A stretch of 64,000 nt of DNA, from assembly GCA_002842435.1 (NCBI GenBank), contig PHCX01000001.1:124001-188000 (forward strand), written 5' to 3'. Below the pieces are notes generated by a model. It was not told the DNA's origin. It worked only from the letters and a program-made list of their open reading frames with translations, and did not search any database. The first letter of the stretch is position 1. Each line of letters starts with the position of its first letter. This stretch comes from Betaproteobacteria bacterium HGW-Betaproteobacteria-1 (GTDB taxonomy: Bacteria > Pseudomonadota > Gammaproteobacteria > Burkholderiales > Methylophilaceae). Position numbers and translations under genes: made by a program. Shown in pieces: positions 9,218 through 19,900 of the stretch.

Positions 9218-10651
9218 TTATTTATCCCGTTTGCTATAAAAGTTGGTTGGCAAAACAATCGGTTCCACATCTGCGCTGGAAGGCTGAATAACGAAGTCGA
9301 ACTCATGGGTCGCTTTCACCAGTTCACGGCTCAGGTCGATGCGGGCACTTATCGTGAGACTCTTGCCTGCACGCACCCTGACTTCCGGGATATCGCCGAT
9401 ATTCAGGGATTCGGCTGGAATACCGCGTACACCGACCGAATAGACCTCATCATGTTCGGTTTTGTTCACGATATGGATCTGGTAGCGATTGCGATAACTG
9501 CCGTCTGACAAAACCACAAACAAGGGCTGACGCGTTTGCAGCACGTTGACTTCAGTATCACTACGGGTGCCGATGTTATAGAAGAGGAAACCCGTTGCCA
9601 CCAAGAGCGCCAGCGCATAACCCCAGACCTTCAGTCGCTTCCACTCCAGTCGAGGCTTGTGCGGCACATCACTGGCGAGATTGTGCTCGGAATCATAGCG
9701 GATCAGGCCGCGCGGGTAGCCGACCGAATCCATGATGTTGTTGCAGGCATCGATACAGAGACCGCAGGAGATGCACTGATATTGCAGACCATCGCGAATA
9801 TCAATGCCGGTCGGACAAACCTGGACACAGTAACCGCAGTCTATGCAGTCGCCATGTCCCTGAGCCTGACGCTCCTCGCGTGTCTTCAGTCCGGCTTTAG
9901 GCAATGCCCGGCCGGATGCACCCTCGCCGCGCTTGGCATCATAGCTGACGGCCATCGTGTCAGCCTCATACATGACGCCCTGGAAGCGGGCATACGGACA
10001 GCCGACAGTACAGACGTGCTCACGAATGACACCGGCTGCCAGATAAGTGGTCACAGTCAGGATCAGCACCGTCAGGTACCCCGCATGCGCGGCCTGACCG
10101 GTAAAGAAGTTCTCGACGAATTGCGGTGCATAGCTGAAATAACTGGCAAAAGTCATCGCAGTCCAGAAAGACACCAGTATCATCAGTGCATGCGAACCAC
10201 CGACCTTGGCGATTTTCTCGGCATTCCAGGGCTGCTTCTTCAGGCGCAGCCTGGCCGGGCGCTCGCCCTGCAATTTGTGTTCGATCAGGATGAAGAGGTC
10301 AGACCACAAGGTCTGAAAACAGAAATAACCGCACCAGGCCCGGCCGATAAGACCGGTCACGAAGAACAGGAAGGCTGCGGCAATGAACAACAGCATGGCC
10401 AGCCAAAAGATATCCTGCGGATAGACGATCAAATCGAAGATAAAGAATCTGCGGGATTCCAGATCAAACATGACCGCCTGGTTTGCTGCGCTGTTACGTG
10501 ACCAGGGCAGCCAAGGCAGGAAAAAATAAACGGAATAGGCCACCACCATGACGGCAGTCTTGAAGTTACGGAATTTGCCCTTGACCGACCTGGTAACGAT
10601 CGGAATATGCTTGTTGAGTAAAGGTGATTGCTTGCTGGTACTCGCTTCCAT
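9218..10651 (-). CDS. ccoG: Cytochrome c oxidase accessory protein CcoG (RdxA/FixG)
   Basis: A 477-residue membrane protein with two ferredoxin-type 4Fe-4S motifs: C269, C272, C275, C279 (CIDCGYCVQVCP) and C293, C296, C299, C303 (CISCGLCIDACN). Several membrane helices precede them, including the AWCGYFCFQTLWSD segment. The C-terminal part is a periplasmic immunoglobulin-like FixG domain. CcoG is thought to reduce copper for CuB insertion in cbb3 oxidases. The start at 10651 is followed by MEASTSKQSP. A terminator hairpin separates it from ccoP upstream, so ccoGHI may have partly independent expression. Confidence 0.95.
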   Translation of the reverse strand: MEASTSKQSPLLNKHIPIVTRSVKGKFRNFKTAVMVVAYSVYFFLPWLPWSRNSAANQAVMFDLESRRFFIFDLIVYPQDIFWLAMLLFIAAAFLFFVTGLIGRAWCGYFCFQTLWSDLFILIEHKLQGERPARLRLKKQPWNAEKIAKVGGSHALMILVSFWTAMTFASYFSYAPQFVENFFTGQAAHAGYLTVLILTVTTYLAAGVIREHVCTVGCPYARFQGVMYEADTMAVSYDAKRGEGASGRALPKAGLKTREERQAQGHGDCIDCGYCVQVCPTGIDIRDGLQYQCISCGLCIDACNNIMDSVGYPRGLIRYDSEHNLASDVPHKPRLEWKRLKVWGYALALLVATGFLFYNIGTRSDTEVNVLQTRQPLFVVLSDGSYRNRYQIHIVNKTEHDEVYSVGVRGIPAESLNIGDIPEVRVRAGKSLTISARIDLSRELVKATHEFDFVIQPSSADVEPIVLPTNFYSKRDK

Positions 10652-10710
10652 GGCTTTCTTGACCCGTCATTCCAATTAATGGATGTCCTGTGCTACAGAT
10701 TCAGACATCT

Positions 10711-10747
10711 AAAAAGCATAAAGGCTCACGCAGCCGTGAGCCTTTAT
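10711..10747 (-). terminator. Intrinsic terminator after ccoNOQP
   Basis: A perfect 13-base inverted repeat (10718-10730 and 10735-10747, loop of 4) is followed on the minus strand by GC and then five T (10711-10715). It sits 16 bases past the ccoP stop codon. Confidence 0.85.
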
Positions 10748-10763
10748 CATGATTATTACTGGA

Positions 10764-11744
10764 TTACTTGCCGCCGCCCAGGCCTTGGTGCACGTAGACG
10801 GTCAACAGTTTGATCTGATCCGGCTTGAGGCGATCTTCCCAGGCTGGCATCACGCCACGATTCAAGCCGCCGGCGATGATGTTCTTCACGGCCTTCAGTT
10901 TCTCATCCGCATCCTCGATTTCCGGGATATTTGCCCACAGCCAGATCTTGTCGGTCAGGTTGGCAGAACCCAGGCCTTCCTTGCCCTTGGCATCTGCACC
11001 GTGACAGGCATAACAGGAGGCGTTGTCACTCTGGAACAGCTTGGCACCAATTTCTGCACTGGCTGCATCATGCGGCTCACCGGAAAGGCTCAGCACATAA
11101 TTTGCTGCCTGGGTGATTTCCTCATCGGAAATGATTTCCTTGAAAGGCGGCATATAGCCCTGACGGCCATGGATAATGACATCCTGAATCTGCGCATAAC
11201 TGGAACCGTACTGCCAGTGGTCGTCGGTCAGGTTGGGAGCAAAACCGATCACACCCTGGCCGCCAGCCTGGTGGCATGGTGCACAGTTATCGGAGAACAA
11301 GGTCTTGCCGGCAGAAGTCACAAACTGCATCAGTTCGGCATCCTGGGCAATTTGGTCGAACGGTGTCGCAGCAACCTTATCGAACCACTGCTTCTGGGCA
11401 GCATGCAGTTCATTCATTTCAACCATGAATTTGGAACGCATGTTCCAGTGCGTGGTTTTCTCGACTTCCGTACCGTCTACCTGGGTAGCCTTGTAAGTAA
11501 TGGAGTTCAGGCCGGGAATACCTTTGGTATAAGTGCTGCCGATAGGCCATGCCGGGTAGAACAGCCAGTAAACCACGGTAAAGATGGCAGTAAGGTAGAA
11601 AGACCACACCCACCATCTTGGCAGCTGATTGGTCAGTTCTTCAATGCCGTCCCAGGCATGCCCGGTAGTTGGGACACCACCGGTCTTCTTCACTCTGGAC
11701 TTTGGCTCGTTACTAGCGCTATTTGTTTTAGTTTCCTGACTCAT
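10764..11744 (-). CDS. ccoP: cbb3-type cytochrome c oxidase subunit III (diheme)
   Basis: A 326-residue membrane-anchored diheme cytochrome c. A transmembrane segment near residues 45-63 (WVWSFYLTAIFTVVYWLFY) follows the family block GIEELTNQLPRWW. The two heme-binding sites are CAPCH (154-158) and CYACH (244-248), with NLTDDHWQYGS between them. CcoP passes electrons from cytochrome c towards the CcoN active site. It starts one base after ccoQ ends, and is the last gene of ccoNOQP. Confidence 0.97.
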   Translation of the reverse strand: MSQETKTNSASNEPKSRVKKTGGVPTTGHAWDGIEELTNQLPRWWVWSFYLTAIFTVVYWLFYPAWPIGSTYTKGIPGLNSITYKATQVDGTEVEKTTHWNMRSKFMVEMNELHAAQKQWFDKVAATPFDQIAQDAELMQFVTSAGKTLFSDNCAPCHQAGGQGVIGFAPNLTDDHWQYGSSYAQIQDVIIHGRQGYMPPFKEIISDEEITQAANYVLSLSGEPHDAASAEIGAKLFQSDNASCYACHGADAKGKEGLGSANLTDKIWLWANIPEIEDADEKLKAVKNIIAGGLNRGVMPAWEDRLKPDQIKLLTVYVHQGLGGGK

Positions 11745-11745
11745 T

Positions 11746-11931
11746 TCACTTACCCTTGACCTCTATATCGTCATCTTCCAACGGGATGTTTTTGTAGCTT
11801 TCCAACCTTTTGCTGCGTTTTTTGCTGCCGTATACATAGAACAGAATGCCACAGAACACGGTAAAGAAAATCAGCAAAGCCAACGGCTTGGTGTTTTCAA
11901 AACTGGTAAACCACAAAAGCAACTCTGTCAT
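11746..11931 (-). CDS. ccoQ: cbb3-type oxidase small subunit CcoQ
   Basis: A 61-residue protein with one transmembrane helix (LALLIFFTVFCGILFYVYG) followed by a basic stretch KKRSKRLESYKNIPLEDD, typical of CcoQ/FixQ. CcoQ stabilises the oxidase complex. It lies between ccoO (9-base gap) and ccoP (1-base gap). Its size and position fix the assignment, as the sequence family is weakly conserved. Confidence 0.93.
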   Translation of the reverse strand: MTELLLWFTSFENTKPLALLIFFTVFCGILFYVYGSKKRSKRLESYKNIPLEDDDIEVKGK

Positions 11932-11940
11932 CGCAATTTC

Positions 11941-12675
11941 CTAGCGGAATTTCACAAAGTAATCGTCGTCATATTTCTTGAAATCAACCAGCGTACCCAG
12001 CATCTGCAGGTAGGCAACCAGCGCGTCCATCTCGCTCAGCTTGTCCGGATTGGTATCGTAGTTGCCTTGCTGTGCCTGTCCGATCAGATTCTTCTCGGCA
12101 TCCGGAATATGCAGATACTTTGCAACATCCGCACCAAACTCTTCTACATTACGCTCATATTCAGCCTGACTTTCAGAGTAAGGCACTCCGGTCTTGCGCA
12201 AGGCGCGCATTCTCAGGTTGATATCGGAGTAGTCGAGATCGGTGGTTGCCAGCCATGGATAGTTAGGCATGACGGACTGCGGCACCAGGGAACGCGGTGC
12301 GATCAAATGCTGGGTCTGCCAGTCATTGGAATACTTGCCGCCGACACGTGCCAGGTCAGGACCGGTACGCTTGGAACCCCACTGGAACGGATGGTCATAC
12401 TTGGACTCAGCGGCCAGTGAATAGTGACCGTAGCGCAGCGCTTCATCACGGAACGGACGAATCATCTGTGAGTGACACAGATAACAGCCTTCGCGGATGT
12501 AAATATCGCGGCCACGCAATTCCAGCGGTTTGTATGGGCGTACACCTTCGACTTTTTCCACAGTCTCCTTGATGAAGAACAACGGAATAATCTCAACCAT
12601 GCCGCCGACGCTGATAGCGACCATGGTCAGGACCAATAAAATACCCAGGTTACGTTCGATCTTGTCGTGCTTCAT
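11941..12675 (-). CDS. ccoO: cbb3-type cytochrome c oxidase subunit II (monoheme)
   Basis: A 244-residue protein with an N-terminal membrane anchor (ILLVLTMVAISVGGMVEIIPLFF) and one heme c site, CYLCH at 64-68, within REGCYLCHSQMIRPFRDE, a very conserved CcoO stretch. KRTGPDLARVGGKYS and the axial-Met region near PNYPWL also fit. CcoO relays electrons between CcoP and CcoN. The gene follows ccoN by 36 bases. Confidence 0.97.
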   Translation of the reverse strand: MKHDKIERNLGILLVLTMVAISVGGMVEIIPLFFIKETVEKVEGVRPYKPLELRGRDIYIREGCYLCHSQMIRPFRDEALRYGHYSLAAESKYDHPFQWGSKRTGPDLARVGGKYSNDWQTQHLIAPRSLVPQSVMPNYPWLATTDLDYSDINLRMRALRKTGVPYSESQAEYERNVEEFGADVAKYLHIPDAEKNLIGQAQQGNYDTNPDKLSEMDALVAYLQMLGTLVDFKKYDDDYFVKFR

Positions 12676-12711
12676 GCTGACTCCAGATTCTTTACTTTTC
12701 TATTCAGCCGC

Positions 12712-14184
12712 TCAAGCCGCATTCGGGCTCAGCTTGCCTTCACCTTCGATACCCACCGCCTCAACGCCTACGCTGCCTTTGCGGATGGTTTTGAAAACGT
12801 TGTAGCACATCAGCAACATGCCGGACAGGAAGAAGGCACCGCCAACAGCACGCATGATGTAGAACGGATGTGCAGCAGCAACGGACTCGACGAAGGAGTA
12901 TTGCAGGTTGCCGAAGTCATCGAATGCGCGCCACATCAGACCCTGCATGATGCCGGAGATCCACATCGCTGTGATGTACAGCAGAATACCAATGGTCGCC
13001 AGCCAGAAATGCACGTTGATCAGCTTGACGCTGTGCATCGGCGTGTTCCACAGACGTGGCACCAGGTGATACAGACTACCAAAGGAAACCATCGCGACCC
13101 AGCCCAGCGCACCGGAGTGCACGTGACCCACGGTCCAGTCGGTGTAGTGTGAAAGTGCATTCACATCCTTCAGCGACATCATCGGACCCTCGAACGTGGA
13201 CATGCCGTAGAACGACAGCGCCACGATCAGGAAACGCATGATCGGGTCGGTACGCAGCTTGTCCCATGCACCGGACAAAGTCAGGATACCGTTGATCATG
13301 CCACCCCAGGATGGCAGCAGCAGCATGATGGAGAATGTCGCAGCCAGCGTCGATGTCCAGTCAGGAATCGCTGTCCAGTGCAGGTGGTGAGAACCAGCCC
13401 ACATGTAGAGGAAGATCAGCGCCCAGAAGTGGATCACGGACAGGCGATAGGAGTAAACCGGACGACCTGCCTGCTTGGGCACAAAGTAGTACATCATGCC
13501 GAGGAAGGCTGCTGTCAGGAAGAAACCTACGGCATTGTGGCCGTACCACCACTGCGTCATGGCATCTTGTGCGCCAGAGAACAGACTGTAGGACTTCATT
13601 GAGAACAACTCGACAGGAATTGCGAGATTGTTGAACACATGCAACAGAGCGGTTGCCAGGATAAAAGCCAGATAGAACCAGTTGGCGACATAAATGTGCG
13701 GCTGCTTGCGCTTCATCAGCGTGCCGACAAACACGGTCAGGTAAGCCACCCAGACAAACAGGATCAGCAAATCGATCGGCCATTCCATTTCTGCATATTC
13801 ACGGCCCTGGCTGTGGCCCAGCACGTTACCGAGCGCAGCAAAGACGATGGCGGCCTGCCAGCCCCAGAAGGTGAAATTGGCCAGCCCATCACTGAAAAGT
13901 CGCGCTTGCGAAGTGCGCTGAACCACATAGTAGGAAGTCGCAAACAGTGCGCTACCACCAAAACCGAAGATTACGGCACCGGTATGCACAGGGCGCAGAC
14001 GGCCGAAAGTAATGTAGGGATTATCAAAATTAAGCCACGGCCAAGCCAGCTCAGAGGCGATATAGACGCCTACAAACATGCCGATTGCACCCCAGACCAA
14101 TGTCATGATGGTGAATTTACGGACAATATCGTAGTTGTATTGCTCGTTAACATTCACCGCTGCTACTGTACCCGTCGCTGCCAT
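12712..14184 (-). CDS. ccoN: cbb3-type cytochrome c oxidase catalytic subunit I
   Basis: The catalytic heme-copper oxidase subunit, about 490 residues, with 12 predicted helices. Recognisable blocks are [19 protein letters not shown] (heme b His), [21 protein letters not shown] (CuB ligand region), [18 protein letters not shown] and [17 protein letters not shown] set the start at the ATG at 14184 ([11 protein letters not shown]) because GGGAG lies about nine bases upstream. A TTG start at 14205 would add seven residues and is less likely. ccoN heads ccoNOQP; the oxidase supports respiration at low oxygen. Confidence 0.97.
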   Translation of the reverse strand: MAATGTVAAVNVNEQYNYDIVRKFTIMTLVWGAIGMFVGVYIASELAWPWLNFDNPYITFGRLRPVHTGAVIFGFGGSALFATSYYVVQRTSQARLFSDGLANFTFWGWQAAIVFAALGNVLGHSQGREYAEMEWPIDLLILFVWVAYLTVFVGTLMKRKQPHIYVANWFYLAFILATALLHVFNNLAIPVELFSMKSYSLFSGAQDAMTQWWYGHNAVGFFLTAAFLGMMYYFVPKQAGRPVYSYRLSVIHFWALIFLYMWAGSHHLHWTAIPDWTSTLAATFSIMLLLPSWGGMINGILTLSGAWDKLRTDPIMRFLIVALSFYGMSTFEGPMMSLKDVNALSHYTDWTVGHVHSGALGWVAMVSFGSLYHLVPRLWNTPMHSVKLINVHFWLATIGILLYITAMWISGIMQGLMWRAFDDFGNLQYSFVESVAAAHPFYIMRAVGGAFFLSGMLLMCYNVFKTIRKGSVGVEAVGIEGEGKLSPNAA

Positions 14185-14297
14185 CACTACGACTCCCGAA
14201 TTCAAAACCCAAACAAAGACTTAAAAGTTACAGAGAACACTCAGAAACTTCTTCCAAAAAGCTGTTGAAACCTACTGCAAAACCAGCAAAGCAGAAT

Positions 14298-14327
14298 ATT
14301 ATAGACTTCATACAAGCTGCCGAACAA
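14298..14327 (-). promoter_or_regulatory. Candidate promoter for ccoNOQP
   Basis: On the minus strand, TTGTTC (14322-14327) and a perfect TATAAT (14298-14303) are spaced by 18 bases, about 115 bases before the ccoN start. No FNR-type TTGAT-N4-ATCAA palindrome was seen nearby, although cbb3 operons are commonly under FNR/ANR control. Confidence 0.4.
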
Positions 14328-14339
14328 CTCAAAAATGCA

Positions 14340-14927
14340 TCAGAGCAGGCGGCTCAAATCGTGTGCAATCTCCACCGGCTTCTGCCCATACTTCAGATAA
14401 ATTCGAATTTTTCCTTGCTTATCATAGACGTACACGCCAGCGCTATGATCAAAACTGTAACCAGTTTGCCCCGGCTCCTGCTGTCTGGCATAAAAAATCT
14501 TGAACGCCTTCGCAACCTGGTCAATTTCCTCAACGGTTCCGGTCAGGCCGATAAACCGGCTATCGAAAGACGGCACGAACTGCGCCAGCACCTCCGGCGT
14601 ATCCCGCTCGGGATCGACCGTGACAAACAATACCTGCACCTCATCACTGTTCCCGCCCATCAATTTCATGGCAGCTGCCAGATCCGCCATCGTCGTCGGA
14701 CAGATGTCCGGACAATGCGTGAAACCGAAAAACAGCGCAACCACCTTGCCCTGATAATCCGAAAGCTGCCTGACTTCACCATGGTGATCAGTCAGCTTGA
14801 AGCCTGTTGCGAAATCCGCACCCGCGATGTCCGTCCCGAAAAGCGTGGATTCTTCATTGGAGGGGCTGCAGGCTGAAAGCAGGACAACCATAAGGGCCGT
14901 CAGGAAATAAGCAAAATATCTGGTCAC
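14340..14927 (-). CDS. SCO1/SenC-type copper chaperone lipoprotein
   Basis: A 195-residue protein with a lipoprotein signal (LLSAC, Cys20) and a thioredoxin-like SCO domain. The copper ligands are visible: CPDIC (Cys72, Cys76) in GFTHCPDICPTT, and a His in FDHSAGVYVYD near residue 160. SCO proteins deliver or reduce copper at the periplasmic face during oxidase maturation. The gene lies just upstream of ccoN on the same strand with a gap of 155 bases, so a role in cbb3 assembly is likely, although SCO proteins often serve CuA oxidases. Confidence 0.93.
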   Translation of the reverse strand: MTRYFAYFLTALMVVLLSACSPSNEESTLFGTDIAGADFATGFKLTDHHGEVRQLSDYQGKVVALFFGFTHCPDICPTTMADLAAAMKLMGGNSDEVQVLFVTVDPERDTPEVLAQFVPSFDSRFIGLTGTVEEIDQVAKAFKIFYARQQEPGQTGYSFDHSAGVYVYDKQGKIRIYLKYGQKPVEIAHDLSRLL

Positions 14928-15145
14928 GATTTAGCCTTGATTTTTAACCTTGAAATTAAAACCGGTGCTCATAAGGATTCTAGCACGCCTCGGGTGGCAT
15001 GAATTCTGCAAGCAGAATCGATTCATGATTTCTAAAAACACATTCAAGCCATATCAATAATTCAGAGAAAAACTCAAATAATCCAGAAAGTTAAGTATGA
15101 TTCACAGAAAAATTAACTGTAAAATCCAATGACTACCCATCAGCC

Positions 15146-16876
15146 ATGTTCCTGAATTTCACACAAAAACGCCATAAACAGGGCTTGAGAACCATTGTTG
15201 CCTGCTTGTCAATTTGCGCATGCCTGGCCGCTCAAACATCCTTTGCCGGACCAGTGCTGCCAGATCCGGCCAACATCCCCAAAGCGGAACCACAACAGGA
15301 ATTCCCGCAAATCGAGGTTCCCGGCGTTGAGGACAAGGCTAGGCCGGCCATACAGCAGCCTTCAGGCGAAGAGGCCATCCTGATCCAGGTCGACGCTTTT
15401 ATTTTCTCAGGCAATACATCCATTGCCGATCACCAACTGGCCAGCCTCATAAGCCATTTCACCGGCCGGCAGCTCAGCATCAAGGACTTGAATCAGGCGG
15501 TTGACATATTGACATTGCACTACCGGAAACAAGGCTTTCTGCTTGCCCAGGCTTATTTGCCGGAACAGGAAATCAGCAACAACACCATAGAAATCGCCAT
15601 TATCGAAGGCCAGCTCGGCGAACTGGAGTTCAGCCCAGCCGAAGGACTGGACGAAGCATTTCTCAAATCGATCGCCAAACGGCAGCTGCAAACAGCTGAC
15701 ACCATCCGCGAAAACAATTTGATACGCAACGTCACCATACTCAACTCGCTTCCCGGTATCAAGGCCGTAGCGCAACTCAACCCGGGAGCAAGGACCGGTA
15801 CCAGCGATGCGACAATCTCGCTGGAAAAGGAACCGCGCTGGCGGGGCATTCTTTCTGCCAACACTTTTGGCAACCGTTACACCGGACGCGAAGTGCTCAA
15901 TGGCACGCTGTTCCTCAACAACCTGGCCGGCAGGGGAGACCAGGCAACGCTCAATCTGTTGTCATCCAATCATGAACGTCAGCAAGGCATCCAGTTGGGT
16001 TACCTGCTGCCTGTGCACGCATCAGGCACACTACTCAGCCTCAACTACAGCTATGTGGATTATCGGCTGGGTGGGGAGTTCTCCGCCCTGAAGGCTTCAG
16101 GAGACAGCGAATACGTCAGTATCGGACTGGACCAACCTCTGGTTCGCTCAAGACATCAGAACCTGACGGCCAGAGCCCACATTTCCCACAAGGAAGTAAA
16201 CGACGATGTAGCGACATTTCTGTTGAAAAACCGTCGAAATATAGACGCTTTGGATTTCAGTTTATATGCTGACAGGCGCGACAGAAAGTCCAGCGGATTC
16301 AGCCAATTGGGCATCAACATAAAAGCCGGCCACGTCGATTTCCGCAATGATGTCGCCCAGGGTCTTGACGACACCGGTGCCGAAACCGCAGGCGAGTTCA
16401 TCAAATACAACCTGTTCGCATCGCGCATCCAGCCTGTCTCCCAACGCATCAACCTGATCATGCATGCCGAATATCAAGGCACCAACAAGAACCTGGACAG
16501 CGCCGAAAAACTTTCCATCGGCGGCATCAATCGCTGGCGTGCATTTGCCGAACTACCCACCTCAGCAGACCGCGGCCTGATTGCCGGGCTCGAATTACGG
16601 GCCAGGCTCGCCCAGGAAAATTTACTGGCAAGCTTTTTGCGAGCTACTACATTGAGCCCATATGTCTTTTATGACGCCGGCCGCGGAATTATCAATCACT
16701 CGGCCCTTAGCGAAGACAACCATGTGAAATCGACACATGCCGGTTTGGGAGTAGACGCCACTTTCGCTCAGCGCTGGTATCTGGGCCTGGCGCTCTCGCA
16801 TCAGAAGCGTGACATCGATGGTAGCGGAGCGGAACGCGAAACCCGCGCATGGGGTCAGGTACAGATGGCATTTTGA
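15146..16876 (+). CDS. Two-partner secretion outer-membrane transporter (TpsB/FhaC-ShlB family)
   Basis: A 576-residue protein with a signal peptide (cleavage probably near QTSFAG-P), a proline-rich linker, a POTRA-type region (about residues 75-150, with VDILTLHYRKQGFLLAQAYLPEQ and EIAIIEGQLGELEF), and a C-terminal beta-barrel ending in Phe (GQVQMAF), as outer-membrane proteins usually do. TpsB proteins secrete one large TpsA partner. The partner gene begins 27 bases downstream. The upstream 218 bases (14928-15145) are AT-rich and separate it from the divergent SCO gene; they hold presumptive promoters but I see no clear motif. Confidence 0.93.
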   Translation: MFLNFTQKRHKQGLRTIVACLSICACLAAQTSFAGPVLPDPANIPKAEPQQEFPQIEVPGVEDKARPAIQQPSGEEAILIQVDAFIFSGNTSIADHQLASLISHFTGRQLSIKDLNQAVDILTLHYRKQGFLLAQAYLPEQEISNNTIEIAIIEGQLGELEFSPAEGLDEAFLKSIAKRQLQTADTIRENNLIRNVTILNSLPGIKAVAQLNPGARTGTSDATISLEKEPRWRGILSANTFGNRYTGREVLNGTLFLNNLAGRGDQATLNLLSSNHERQQGIQLGYLLPVHASGTLLSLNYSYVDYRLGGEFSALKASGDSEYVSIGLDQPLVRSRHQNLTARAHISHKEVNDDVATFLLKNRRNIDALDFSLYADRRDRKSSGFSQLGINIKAGHVDFRNDVAQGLDDTGAETAGEFIKYNLFASRIQPVSQRINLIMHAEYQGTNKNLDSAEKLSIGGINRWRAFAELPTSADRGLIAGLELRARLAQENLLASFLRATTLSPYVFYDAGRGIINHSALSEDNHVKSTHAGLGVDATFAQRWYLGLALSHQKRDIDGSGAERETRAWGQVQMAF

Positions 16877-16902
16877 GAAAAGCCAACCAGATAACCGGAG
16901 TC

Positions 16903-19900
16903 ATGCAAACAGGCTACATGCAAACAGCCTATAGCAACAAATTGACAAATATGAGAATGCACAAAGCAAAATTTGAAGATGATCAAGCCGGGTTCAAACT
17001 GAAACCCGCGGCGAGAATCAGCCTGCTTCTGGCATTCTCCGTGGCTGCTGCAATGAACTCCGGGGCAGCATTCGCGCTACCGGCCGGCGAACAGGTCGCT
17101 GCCGGCAGTGCATCATTCCAGCGTCAGGGCAATAACCTGCGCATCGACCAGACCTCGCAAAAAACGATTGTGAACTGGCAATCCTTCGGCATTGCCGCCC
17201 ACGAAGCCGTCAACCTGTACCAACCGAAGCATGGCTCCGCCCTCTTCCGCGTACTGGGCTCCGACCCTTCAAAAATCTACGGAAAACTGACCGCAACCGG
17301 TAGCCTGTATCTCAGCAATCCCAATGGCATCCTGTTCGGACCAGGCGCACAAGTCGACGTCGGCAGCCTGGTCGCCACTACCATGCGCATCAGCGACCAG
17401 GACTTCCTGGCTGACCGCTTGCATTTTTTCTCTGAATCCGATGCCTCTGTCGTCAACCAGGGAGTGATCCGGACCGGCGACGGAGGCTTTATCGCACTGC
17501 TGGGCGAACGCGTCGAGAACAGCGGCACATTGGTAGCCAACCAAGGTAGCGTAGTGCTTGGCTCCGGCCAGTCGGCTGTACTTGACATGTTTGGCGACGG
17601 CCTCGTAAAGGTGAACCTGTCGGGCGATGCCCTGAATGCTGCAATTGAGCAAGCCGGCCTTATCAGTGCAAATGGCGGGCAGGTACAAATTGCCAGTAAC
17701 GCCCGTAATGCCGCAATAAATGTATCGGGCGTGGTACAGGCCAACAGCATGGTGGAACGCAACGGCAGCATAAGGCTGGAAGGCGGCAGCGGCAGCAAAG
17801 TCGCCGTCAGCGGCCAGCTTGAGGCCAAAGGCGTCATGACAGGTAGCAAGGGTGGGCAGATCGTTGTCAGCGGCGAACAGGTTGCACTGTTATCCAACGC
17901 CAGCCTGGATGCCTCGGGGCATGCCGGTGGTGGTGAGATCCTGCTTGGCGGTGATTATCAAGGCAGCAATGCGGAAATCCAGAACGCCAGAACCGCCTAT
18001 GTCTCACAGGGTGCCGGCATGCGTGTTGACGCCATTAGCAAGGGCGATGGCGGCAAAGCCATCGTCTGGGCCGACGATACCACGCGCTATTACGGCAGCA
18101 TTTCAGCCCGGGGCGGCGCCGACGCCGGCAATGGCGGCTTTGTCGAGGTTTCCGGCAAACGGCAGCTGGAATTCAGCGGCAAGGTCGACGTCGGTGCCGC
18201 CAACGGCATCGGCGGCAAGGTGCTGCTTGATCCGGAAAACATCGTACTCAATAGCAGCACCCAGCCGTCGCCCCCCAACAATGCCGATGGCACGCCGGAC
18301 ATCGCTTTTGCAGATGCGCCGGTCACAGGCACGACCACCCTACAAATCGCGGACATCGTCAACTTCTCCGAACTGTTCCTGCAAGCGACCAACAACATCA
18401 CGGTAGCCAGCACGCTGACCATGACCAACAACAGCATCCGGCTGGAAGCCAACAACAACCTCAACGTCAATGCCGCCATCATCACCTCCGGCACGGGCTC
18501 CATCAATTTGAAAGCCGACGCGGACAACAGCGGCAACGGCACGCTGGCAATCGGCAACAATATCAGATCAAGGGCAGGCGGCATCACACTTTCAGGCGCC
18601 AGCATCACACGTTCGGCGGGCAGCATCACCAGCAGTGGTGCCACCGGCCAGAACGCAGGCGATATCAACATCAGCGCAAGCGGCGCCATCAACCTTGGCG
18701 CCGCTGCCGTCACTGCAACCGGTGGTGCAGCATCTGCCGGCAATCCGGGCAATCATGGTGGCACGATCACTATCAAGGGTGCCAGCGTGAGCGGGACCGG
18801 CACCATCACCGCCAACGGTGGCAACGCCTCATCCGGCGAGGGTGGCAATGCCGGCAACATCAACATCACTGCCAGCAATGGCAATCTCGCCACCGGCGCC
18901 CTCAATACCAGAACCGGCAATTCCGCCGCCACCAATGTCAGCGGCAGTATCGGCAGCATCCAGCTGAACGCAAGCAACGGCAACATCAGCACCGGCACCA
19001 TTACCGCCACCGGCGGCTCCGGCGGCGATGGCAGCGATGTCAGTATCACTGCCTCCGGCAACTACACCACGGCAGGCGGCATCGCCGCCTCGGGCGGCAC
19101 CCGTCTTAGCAATTTTTCCGGCAGACATGCAGGCAAGGTTGAAATCAACACCGGCAACAACATCAATATCCGCGCTGTTACGGCAGTCGGCAGCAACGCC
19201 ACCAACAACAGCCAGACCGGCGGCGATGCCGGCCTGATCAAACTGGTCGCCGGCGGCAACATCACGACCAACAACCAGGCCCTGACTTCGCGCGGCGGCA
19301 ACGGCCATGCGACCGCCAGCGGCGGCGCGGCGGCTGGTGTCGAGTTGCAGGCACAGGTCATCAGCACCGGCTCTATCACCACCTCCGGCGGCACCAATGC
19401 CAATGGCGGCAATATCCAGCTTGATGCCAGCGGCAATATCACCACCGGCGCTCTCGGCAGCAATGGCGGCGCTACCAGCACCAACTTTGCCGGTAGGAAC
19501 GCCGGTACCATCAGCCTCGATGCCGGCGGCAATATCACGACCACCACCATCGCCGCCAGCGGTAGCCGTGGCGTGGGCGCCGGCCAAGCCGGCGGCAATG
19601 CCTCCAGCATCACATTGGCTGCGGATGGCAATGTCACGACAACAACCCTGACAGCCAGCGGCGGCAATGCCGCAACCGGTGCCGCTGCCAATGGTGGCGC
19701 TGCCGGGCAGATGGATATCACCGCTGACGGCAGTGTCACAACCGGAAATATCACGCTGCGCACCGGCAGCAGCAGCACAAGTGGCAGCGTCACAACCGGC
19801 GGCAATGTCGCCATCAGCGGCAGCGGAGTCAGCACCGGCAGCATCACTACAACCGGCGGCAACAACGGCGTCGGCAGCGACATCGATATCAGCAGCAATT

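Noticed and set aside
14206..14339. FNR/ANR box before ccoN
   Set aside because: I searched for TTGAT-N4-ATCAA in the leader and found no pair of half-sites with correct spacing.
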